Positions 1 through 4,854 of a stretch of DNA of 5,048 nt are shown here, one piece after another; within the stretch, counting starts at the first letter, position 1; the number at the start of each line of letters is the position of its first letter. The notes under the pieces were generated by a model, which had not been told where the DNA came from, ran no database searches, and worked only from the letters and a program-made list of their open reading frames with translations. Origin of the DNA: JAWLHJ01 sp039587535 (GTDB taxonomy: Bacteria > Gemmatimonadota > Gemmatimonadetes > Longimicrobiales > Gaopeijiaceae); contig JBDHIF010000123.1 in NCBI GenBank assembly GCA_039587535.1, forward strand, positions 1 through 5,048. Direction: 5' to 3'. The translations under genes were made by a program, and so were the position numbers.

Positions 1-744
1 GAGCGCATCTGGACGCGGCAGATGACCGAAGGCGATGCCTGGAACGTGGCCTGCATGATGGCCGACAACCCGAACTGCCCGCCGGAGGACGGCCCGGATT
101 TCGATCTCGGCTCCAGCCAGATGATCGTCGACCTGGCTGACGGCCGGCAGGTGCTGGTCGGGGGCCACAAGATCGGCGCCGCCTTCGCCTTCGACCTGGA
201 CGCGGTGAAGGGTGACGATCCGGAGCCGCTTTGGTGGACGCGGGTGGGGCGGGGCAGCATTCAGGGCGGCGTGCACTTCGGCATGGCCGCGGACGGCACC
301 ACCATCTACGTGCCCATCAACGACATGAACGATACCCGCAACGGCGACGTCCTTGATCCCGAGGCGGCCCGGCCCGGCGTCCACGCGGTCAACGCGGCGG
401 ACGGGAAGGTGCTGTGGAGCCGGGTGCAGCCCGACCGCTGCGGGGACGATCGGCCGTTCTGCGACCCGGGCATCTCGGCGGCCACCACGGCGGTCCCGGG
501 CGTCCTCTTCGCGGGCCATCTCGACGGCGTCATTCGTGCCTACGAGCGGGACACCGGGAACGTCTTGTGGAGCTTCGATTCCGCCCGGGAGTTCACCGGG
601 GTGGACGGGCGGGTTGGTCGCGGCGGGGGCATGAGCGGGGCAGGGCCTGCGGTGGGCGAGGGCTACGTGGTGGTGAATTCGGGCTATGGCCTTTACTTCC
701 ATGAGCCCGGCAACGTGCTGCTGGCCTTTCGACCGTCCCGCTGA
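1..744 (+). CDS. PQQ-binding-like beta-propeller protein, polyvinyl-alcohol-dehydrogenase type (5' truncated)
   Basis: This is the C-terminal 247 residues of a larger protein. The frame is open from base 1 with no stop, so the ATG at 22 is internal and the true start lies outside the window. Visible marks of quinoprotein (PQQ) propellers are repeated blade motifs ending in Gly-Lys/Asn-Val-Leu-Trp (fragment residues 129-139 and 180-190), a GPDFDLGSS segment (31-39), a TRVGRG...GGVHFGMA segment (80-96), and a C-terminal GGGMSGAGP...VVVNSGYG stretch. These resemble the polyvinyl-alcohol dehydrogenase/BamB-like group, which oxidises alcohols with PQQ in the periplasm and often carries a cytochrome c domain. 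The signal peptide and any haem domain would be upstream and cannot be checked. Cysteines at 18/26 and 147/154 could form disulfides, consistent with export. The gene ends 36 bp before a terminator hairpin, so it is probably the last gene of its transcript. The fold call is fairly sure; the substrate is not known. Confidence 0.85.
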   Translation, partial: ERIWTRQMTEGDAWNVACMMADNPNCPPEDGPDFDLGSSQMIVDLADGRQVLVGGHKIGAAFAFDLDAVKGDDPEPLWWTRVGRGSIQGGVHFGMAADGTTIYVPINDMNDTRNGDVLDPEAARPGVHAVNAADGKVLWSRVQPDRCGDDRPFCDPGISAATTAVPGVLFAGHLDGVIRAYERDTGNVLWSFDSAREFTGVDGRVGRGGGMSGAGPAVGEGYVVVNSGYGLYFHEPGNVLLAFRPSR

Positions 745-779
745 TCGGGCAGCCCCGGTTGCGCTGAATGCCGAGGATC

Positions 780-806
780 CTTAGGCTCGATGAGCCTTGG
801 TTTTTT
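780..806 (+). terminator. Rho-independent terminator after the PQQ propeller gene
   Basis: A perfect 6-bp stem, AGGCTC (783-788) with GAGCCT (792-797), encloses a 3-nt loop GAT. A 1x1 mismatch extends it by a T-G and a C-G pair (780-781 with 799-800). A run of six T follows at 801-806, which is conspicuous in DNA this GC-rich. It sits 36 bp past the stop of the propeller gene and is oriented to end that transcript. It overlaps the most upstream possible ATG (790) of the following hydrolase, which argues for a later start there. The complementary strand has no comparable T-run, so the terminator is one-directional. Confidence 0.7.
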
Positions 807-807
807 G

Positions 808-1638
808 ATGGGGGAAGTCGTGGCACATCTGGCCGTAGAAGGCGATAGACGAATCTATTTCGAGCACTATCCGGGTGCCCGCGAGGTGACGGTGGTGCTC
901 TCTCACGGATGGGGAATGGCCTGCCGCGTATGGGACAACACCACGGCGTGCCTTCAGGACGCCGGCGTCGGCGTGGTTGCCTACGACCATCGCAACTGCG
1001 GACGCTCTGACAAGGACTTCCGCGACGTCTCCATCTCGGCATTAGGCGACGACGTGGTGGCGCTCTGCGATCATCTCGGGCTGGGTGGGGTGGTCGTCAA
1101 CGGCTGGTCCCTTGGCGGGGTGGTGGTCACCGACGCCGCAGCCAAGCTCGGTGATCGGCTGGCTGGACTGATCCTCACGGCGGCCGCCTCGCCTCGCTAC
1201 ACCCAGGCCGACGGTTTTCCCTATGGCGGTCAGCCGGAGGACGTGACCGCCACGGTGGCCGCCCTGCGCGCCGACCGGGTCAACTTCCTGCGTACGCTCT
1301 ACTACGAAGGCGCGTACGCCAAGGACGTGGGCGAGGCGGTCAAGAACTGGTGCTGGCAGATCTCCCTGCAGGCGAGCCCGGGGGCAGATGCGTCCCTCGG
1401 CGCGCTGGCCAATGTCGATTACCGTGAGGCCATGACTCAGATTGCGGCTCCGGCGCTGGTTTTCGTCGGCGCCCTGGACGGGGTTGCCGATCCCGGCATA
1501 GGGCGCACGGCGGCAGAGCTACTGCCCAACGGCCGGCTCGTGGAGATGGCCGACTGCGGGCACACGCCGTTCCTCGAGGATCCCGAGGCATACCATCGGG
1601 CGCTGCTCGAGTTTCTGGGAGAGCTGGGCAATGGCTGA
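808..1638 (+). CDS. Alpha/beta-fold hydrolase
   Basis: This is a soluble hydrolase of the alpha/beta-hydrolase (Abhydrolase_1) family, 276 residues from ATG 808. With this numbering the oxyanion-hole HGW is at 33-35, a YDHRNCGRSD motif at 59-68, the nucleophile elbow GWSLGG at 99-104 (Ser101), the acid in GALD at 221-224 (Asp224) and the catalytic His in DCGHTP (His252). The triad is complete and the length is usual, so the enzyme should be active on an ester, lactone or similar bond; the substrate cannot be read from sequence. Start choice is uncertain. ATG 790 lies inside the terminator hairpin, ATG 808 is the first start past the T-run but has no clear ribosome site, and GTG 820 has GGGGAAG only 2 nt upstream. 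All three keep the whole domain. The 3' end overlaps the flavin oxidoreductase by 8 bp, so the two are probably co-translated. Haloperoxidase-like or esterase annotations would be equally compatible. Confidence 0.88.
   Translation: MGEVVAHLAVEGDRRIYFEHYPGAREVTVVLSHGWGMACRVWDNTTACLQDAGVGVVAYDHRNCGRSDKDFRDVSISALGDDVVALCDHLGLGGVVVNGWSLGGVVVTDAAAKLGDRLAGLILTAAASPRYTQADGFPYGGQPEDVTATVAALRADRVNFLRTLYYEGAYAKDVGEAVKNWCWQISLQASPGADASLGALANVDYREAMTQIAAPALVFVGALDGVADPGIGRTAAELLPNGRLVEMADCGHTPFLEDPEAYHRALLEFLGELGNG
1617..1623 (+). promoter_or_regulatory. Ribosome binding site of the LLM oxidoreductase
   Basis: GGGAGAG lies 7 nt before the ATG at 1631 and inside the last codons of the hydrolase gene. It fixes the start of the oxidoreductase and supports the 8-bp overlap of the two coding regions. 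Confidence 0.55.
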
Positions 1639-2752
1639 TCGGCAGGTCAACTTCGGTCTCTGGTACGACTTCCGCAACCCGCCGCCGAGCACGGTGAGCT
1701 TCGAGGTGCTCTACGAGACGTGCCTGGAGCAGATCGGCTGGGCGGAGACCCTCGGCTTCGACTCGGTCTGGCTCACGGAGCATCATTTCTGCGAGGACGG
1801 CTACACGCCCTCGCCGCTGGTGCTGGCGGCCGCCATCGGTCAGCGCACGAAGTCCATGCGCATCGGCACCAACCTGATGCTGCTCCCTCTGGCCGACCCG
1901 GTGCGGCTGGCCGAGGACTCAGCGGCGTTGGCCATCCTCACCAACGGGCGATTCGACCTGGGCGTGGGGCTGGGGTACCGGCAGCTCGAGTTCGACTACT
2001 TCGGCCGCAAGCTCAGCCATCGGCCGAGCCTGATGGAGGAGGGCGTGGACATTCTCCGCCAGGCCTGGTCGGGTGAGCCCATCCGCATCGACGGCAAGCG
2101 CTACCAGATCGACGGCCTCACCGTGGGTCCGGTGCCCGCGCACCCGCCGCGGCTGTTCATGGGGGGCATGGCGGAACCGGCCATTGCCCGCGCGGCCCGC
2201 ATCGGGGACGGTTTCCTCTCCACCGGCGGGATCGGCCACGACGTCTACGTCAAGGCCCTTCAGGACCAGGGCAAGGACCGCTCCGAGGGCGCCATCTGCG
2301 CCGGCAACTGGGCGATCATCGCTGAGGACCCGGAGAAGGAGGCGGCCAAGGTGGGCGAGCACGTCCTCTACCAGACGAACCAGTACGTCTCCTGGGGCGC
2401 CTTCGGCCCGCCGGACCAGGTGCCGCTGTTCCCGGACGCCGAGACCGCGATACGGGAGGGGCTCTACGAGCTGTGGGATGCGGATCAGGCGGTGGCCGGC
2501 CTCACCGCGATGCTTAAGGAGTATACGAGCTGTGGGATGCGGATCAGGCGGTGGCCGGCCTCACCGCGATGCTTAAGGAGTACCCGGAGATCATCGACGT
2601 GCACTTCTGGGCCCAGTTTCCCGGGGAGCCGGTTGAGAGCGGCAGCGATCGCATCGAGTACATCGCGAACCACGTGCTGCCACGGGTTCGGGCGGCGCTG
2701 TGAAGCGCACCGGGCCGTATACAAACGACTGACGCAACGGGTTAAGCTCTGA
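1631..2752 (+). CDS. LLM-class flavin-dependent oxidoreductase, C-terminus frameshifted by a 59-bp duplication
   Basis: This is a luciferase-like monooxygenase (bacterial-luciferase TIM barrel, FMN or F420 dependent). Family marks are an N-terminal strand NFGLWYDFR, WLTEHHF (residues 47-53), GTNLMLLPLADP (79-90), LTNGRFDLGVGLGYR (103-117) and PPRLFMGGM...ARAARIGDGFL (172-196). Residues 1-298 are normal. After Tyr298 an exact 59-bp tandem repeat shifts the frame, and the remaining 75 residues are an Arg/Ser/Cys-rich out-of-frame tail ending at 2752. Removing one repeat copy restores a 337-residue protein ending at 2703, a usual length for this family, with a typical C-terminus (VHFWAQFPGE...RIEYIANHVLPRV). 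The family call is firm. As written the protein loses its last barrel elements and is probably inactive, unless the duplication is an assembly error. The start is supported by GGGAGAG at 1617-1623. Overlap with the hydrolase suggests a shared pathway. The substrate and the choice of FMN or F420 are not decidable from the sequence. Confidence 0.85.
   Translation: MADRQVNFGLWYDFRNPPPSTVSFEVLYETCLEQIGWAETLGFDSVWLTEHHFCEDGYTPSPLVLAAAIGQRTKSMRIGTNLMLLPLADPVRLAEDSAALAILTNGRFDLGVGLGYRQLEFDYFGRKLSHRPSLMEEGVDILRQAWSGEPIRIDGKRYQIDGLTVGPVPAHPPRLFMGGMAEPAIARAARIGDGFLSTGGIGHDVYVKALQDQGKDRSEGAICAGNWAIIAEDPEKEAAKVGEHVLYQTNQYVSWGAFGPPDQVPLFPDAETAIREGLYELWDADQAVAGLTAMLKEYTSCGMRIRRWPASPRCLRSTRRSSTCTSGPSFPGSRLRAAAIASSTSRTTCCHGFGRRCEAHRAVYKRLTQRVKL
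2465..2582 (+). repeat. Exact 59-bp tandem duplication inside the LLM oxidoreductase gene
   Basis: Bases 2465-2523 and 2524-2582 are identical over all 59 positions, each running from TACGAGCTG to AAGGAGTA with nothing between them. The unit is not a multiple of three, so the second copy is read in another frame. The first copy encodes YELWDADQAVAGLTAMLKE in the gene's frame; the second encodes the same peptide in frame 1 and joins directly to the native C-terminus. The perfect identity implies a very recent event or a sequence-assembly artefact. Confidence 0.97.
2524..2703 (+). pseudogene. Displaced native C-terminus of the LLM oxidoreductase
   Basis: Reading frame 1 from 2524 gives the duplicated peptide, then PEIIDVHFWAQFPGE, a Ser/Asp-Arg-Ile-Glu segment and NHVLPRVRAAL, with a TGA at 2701-2703. 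This is the kind of C-terminus expected in luciferase-like oxidoreductases (a conserved final helix ending near Leu-Pro). It has no start codon or ribosome site of its own; the first in-frame ATG (2569) would yield only 44 residues. It is therefore read as the severed 3' end of the gene at 1631, not as a separate gene. Confidence 0.85.
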
Positions 2753-2768
2753 CACGACGGGTTAAGCT
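2729..2768. repeat. Two 20-bp tandem direct repeats upstream of the MaoC cassette
   Basis: Bases 2729-2748 and 2749-2768 match at 18 of 20 positions; only the 6th and 8th bases differ. Both end in ACGGGTTAAGCT. They lie in the gap between the native end of the oxidoreductase (2703) and the GTG at 2814. A 20-bp period is about two helical turns, which would place two copies of a protein site on the same DNA face. An operator or activator site for the downstream operon is possible, but a chance or slippage repeat cannot be excluded. Confidence 0.5.
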
Positions 2769-2797
2769 GGCCGGACGCGCCAGAGCGATCTGCAAGA

Positions 2798-2805
2798 GGG
2801 GAGGG
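2798..2805 (+). promoter_or_regulatory. Strong ribosome binding site of the first MaoC-type gene
   Basis: GGGGAGGG lies 8 nt upstream of the GTG at 2814. It selects this GTG as the start and indicates that the gene is translated independently of the damaged gene before it. Confidence 0.65.
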
Positions 2806-2813
2806 ATAGCCCT

Positions 2814-3266
2814 GTGGGATTGTTGACCCCGGAGCTTCTCAGCAACATCGGCAAAACCGAAGCGCCGCGCACCCAGGTGGTCACGCGGCGTGACATCCGC
2901 AAGTACGCCATCGCCACCAACCAGACCCGGCGTAAGTACCTGGACGGGGACGTTGCGCCGCCGCTGTTTCACGTGGCCTTCTTCTGGGACGTGGTGGAGC
3001 TGGACGAGCTCAACGCCGACGGCGTCTCCGTGGACAAGCTGCTGCCCAAATTTCCTCTGGAGCGGGAGATGGCGGGAGGGCTCGACATCGACTACCACAG
3101 CCGGATCCGGGCGGGCGATACGCTGGTGGCGACCCGCACGCTCACCGACATCTATGAGAAGGAGGGGCGATCCGGGCCGCTGATCTTCTACGAGGTGGTG
3201 ATGGAGGTGAAGCGCGAGGACGGGGAGCCGGTGCTCACCCAGAAGACGACGAGGATCCTGCGATGA
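2814..3266 (+). CDS. MaoC-like / FAS1-type N-terminal dehydratase-domain protein
   Basis: This 150-residue hot-dog-fold protein is of the MaoC_dehydrat_N (FAS1-like dehydratase) type. Motifs seen are RRDIRKYAIATNQ (25-37), APPLFHVAFFWD (48-59), GGLDIDYHSRIRAGDTL (88-104) and a long final strand region GPLIFYEVVMEVKRE...LTQKTTRIL (121-149). Proteins of this kind usually form the non-catalytic or substrate-binding half of a two-part enoyl-CoA/3-hydroxyacyl-CoA hydratase, acting in the cytoplasm. The partner gene follows at once and overlaps by 4 bp (ATGA), which supports a heteromeric complex. The GTG start is chosen because of GGGGAGGG 8 nt upstream and because the usual N-terminus follows it. 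I see no catalytic His motif of the HRIHYD type, which agrees with the structural role. The acyl chain handled is unknown. Confidence 0.85.
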   Translation: MGLLTPELLSNIGKTEAPRTQVVTRRDIRKYAIATNQTRRKYLDGDVAPPLFHVAFFWDVVELDELNADGVSVDKLLPKFPLEREMAGGLDIDYHSRIRAGDTLVATRTLTDIYEKEGRSGPLIFYEVVMEVKREDGEPVLTQKTTRILR

Positions 3267-3685
3267 GCGGCCCGACCATCGATTCCGTCAGCGAGGGCGA
3301 CGTCCTGCCCGGGCGGGCGTTCACGTGCACCGAGGTGGAGCTCTTTCTCTACAACGCCGTGCTCTTCAACGCCCACCGCATCCACTACGACCTGCCCTAC
3401 GCCACGGAGGTGGAGGGATATCCGGGCCTCGTCATCGCGGGGCCGCAGATCGGCGATTGGATGGTCCAGTGCGCGGATGACTGGATCGGCGAAGCCGGCA
3501 TGGTGATCAACGTCTCCTACAGCAACCGGCTGGCCTCCTACATCGGCGAGACGCTCACCACGGGAGGCACCGTGGCGGAGGTGGATGTCCAAGCGGGCAC
3601 CGTCAAGCTCGACATGTTCGTGAAGAACGAGGCGGGGGACGTGGTCACGCCTGGGTCCGTCACCGTGCGGCTGGGGGTGTCGTGA
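3263..3685 (+). CDS. MaoC-family dehydratase (catalytic hot-dog subunit)
   Basis: This 140-residue MaoC/HTD2-like hot-dog protein is likely the catalytic half of an enoyl-CoA hydratase. The hydratase motif region is FNAHRIHYDLPYA (35-47), followed by EGYPGLVIAGP (51-61). Placed against the classical R-hydratase motif D-x-N-P-x-H, the general base is His41, with Asn36 at the Asp position and His38 at the Asn position; from memory this pattern occurs in the HTD2/mesaconyl-CoA-hydratase-like branch. A final strand, GDVVTPGSVTVRLG, closes the fold. The start ATG overlaps the previous stop (ATGA) and has GAGGA 7 nt upstream (3251-3255). The single-domain length and the FAS1-like partner just before it suggest an obligate alpha/beta heteromer, as in ChsH1-ChsH2. 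The reaction is likely hydration of a 2-enoyl-CoA; the specific substrate is inferred only from context. Confidence 0.87.
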   Translation: MSGPTIDSVSEGDVLPGRAFTCTEVELFLYNAVLFNAHRIHYDLPYATEVEGYPGLVIAGPQIGDWMVQCADDWIGEAGMVINVSYSNRLASYIGETLTTGGTVAEVDVQAGTVKLDMFVKNEAGDVVTPGSVTVRLGVS

Positions 3686-4854
3686 GCAGTCTGCGCGGTA
3701 AGGTCGCCATCGTCGGCGCGGCCGATACGGAAGTGGGCAAAGTGCCTCACATGAGCGCTACGCAGTTGTGCATCGACGCGGCCCGGCGGGCACTGGACGA
3801 CGCCGGCATCTCCAAGGACGCCGTGGACGGGCTTGTCACCTGCAACAGCATGGCCGAGCCCCACATGTATCACGCCGAGGCCATGGCCGAGTACCTGCAG
3901 ATCTTTCCCAAGTACTGCGTCAGCGCAGGCGCAGGCGGGGGCACCACCTTTGCCGTGCTCTATCAGGCCGCCGCCGCCATCACCCACGGCATCTGCGAGA
4001 CGGTACTGATCTCCATGGCGGACAGCCTGCGCACGGGGCTTACCCGGGAGCAGGCTATGGTCATGCAGTCCTCCTCCGGCCATCCTCAGTACGAGACGCC
4101 GTACGGATCAACGGTGCCCGGCTACTACGCCCTCATCGCCCAGGCGTACATGCACGAGTACGGCGTGACCCCGGAGCAGATGGCCAGCGTCGCCGTGACC
4201 TGCCGCAAGCACGCCGCCCTGCATCCCGGGGCGCAGATGCGCGAGCCCATCACCGTGGCGGACGTGCTGGCGAGCCGGCTGATCGCGGACCCTCTGCGGC
4301 TGCTGGACTGCTCCCTGGTCTCTGACGGCGGTGCCGCCATCGTGCTCACCTCCGCCGAGCGGGCCAAGGACTTTCCCCACGACCCCGTCTACCTGCTGGG
4401 GGCTGGGGAAGGCCACGGCCACGAGCACATCAGCCAGGCCCTGAGCCTTACCGAGTCTGCGGCGCGCCTATCCGGGGAGCGGGCCTACGCCATGGCCGGC
4501 CTAGGGCCTGGGGACATGGATCTGGTTCAGGTGTACGACTGCTTCACACCCGTGGTCCTGCTGGAGCTGGAGGATCTCGGCTTCTGCGGGAAAGGGGAAG
4601 CCGGCGCGTTCGTGGCCGAAGGCCACACCAGCCTTGGCGGCCGCCTGCCCATGAACACTCACGGCGGGCTGCTCTCCCACTGCCACCCGGGCAATCCCGG
4701 ATCCATGTTCGCGCTGACCGAGACGGTGACGCAGCTGCGTAGAGAGGCGGGAGAGCGCCAGGTGGTGGGGGCCGATACGGCTCTGGTTCATGCCCAGGGC
4801 GGCATTCTTTCGAGCCACTGCTCGGTCATCCTCGGCAGGGAGGCTTTCTGGTGA
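3682..4854 (+). CDS. Thiolase-like / SCP2-type lipid-transfer protein, probably acting with DUF35 (Ltp2-like)
   Basis: This is a 390-residue thiolase-fold protein of normal length. Family marks are the N-terminal VAIVGAADTEVGKV (8-21), LLDCSLVSDGGAAIV (207-221), VYDCFTPVVLLELEDLGFCGKGE (284-306), NTHGGLLSHCHPG (325-337) and LVHAQGGILSSH (368-379). My hand alignment puts glycine (around Gly86, in SAGAGGG 81-87) where thiolases carry the nucleophilic Cys, and the C-terminal Cys of the CxG motif is also absent (HAQGG). His335 of the HP motif is kept. True Claisen thiolysis therefore looks unlikely. The SCP2-thiolase-like group, including Ltp2-type retro-aldolases of steroid side-chain breakdown, shows this pattern and works with a DUF35 protein, which is encoded next. 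Tyr285 in the YDCF motif is a candidate catalytic residue. The GTG start overlaps the previous stop (GTGA) and has only a weak upstream GGGGG, suggesting translational coupling. An acyl-CoA acetyltransferase label would be the generic alternative. Confidence 0.87.
   Translation: MSSLRGKVAIVGAADTEVGKVPHMSATQLCIDAARRALDDAGISKDAVDGLVTCNSMAEPHMYHAEAMAEYLQIFPKYCVSAGAGGGTTFAVLYQAAAAITHGICETVLISMADSLRTGLTREQAMVMQSSSGHPQYETPYGSTVPGYYALIAQAYMHEYGVTPEQMASVAVTCRKHAALHPGAQMREPITVADVLASRLIADPLRLLDCSLVSDGGAAIVLTSAERAKDFPHDPVYLLGAGEGHGHEHISQALSLTESAARLSGERAYAMAGLGPGDMDLVQVYDCFTPVVLLELEDLGFCGKGEAGAFVAEGHTSLGGRLPMNTHGGLLSHCHPGNPGSMFALTETVTQLRREAGERQVVGADTALVHAQGGILSSHCSVILGREAFW
4837..4843 (+). promoter_or_regulatory. 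Ribosome binding site of the DUF35 gene
   Basis: AGGGAGG stands 7 nt before the GTG at 4851, inside the last codons of the thiolase-like gene. It confirms the GTG as start despite the 4-bp overlap with the preceding stop. Confidence 0.65.

Noticed and set aside
759..787. Possible promoter for the hydrolase: TTGCGC (759-764), 17-bp spacer, TAGGCT (782-787)
   Set aside because: Each box matches the sigma-70 consensus at only three of six positions, and the -10 would lie inside the terminator stem. This is too weak to list in GC-rich DNA.
593..1042. Minus-strand open frame of 149 codons
   Set aside because: It is antisense to the propeller and hydrolase genes, spans a terminator, and encodes an Arg/Pro-rich product typical of shadow frames in GC-rich DNA. 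Other opposite-strand and alternate-frame openings were rejected for the same reason.
2073..2576. Plus-strand 167-codon frame inside the oxidoreductase gene
   Set aside because: The product is Arg/Ser/Thr/Pro-rich with no recognisable fold and lies in an alternate frame of a gene with clear family motifs.
2524..2582. Programmed -1 frameshifting that would rejoin the oxidoreductase to its native C-terminus
   Set aside because: A -1 shift would restore the frame, but no slippery heptamer of the X XXY YYZ kind is present in the second copy. The perfect duplication itself explains the shift.
2717..2723. GTATAC palindrome with a TATACA -10-like box
   Set aside because: No matching -35 box is found at 16-18 bp upstream, and a 6-bp palindrome alone is expected by chance.
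2465..2768. CRISPR-like or mobile-element interpretation of the repeats
   Set aside because: The 59-bp units are directly adjacent with no spacers and lie inside a coding region. The 20-bp pair is also spacer-free, and no transposase or terminal inverted repeats are present.
2767..2783. Hairpin CTGGC/GCCAG with a 7-nt loop in the gap before the MaoC gene
   Set aside because: The stem is only 5 bp, the loop is long and no T-run follows, so it is not a credible terminator or riboswitch.
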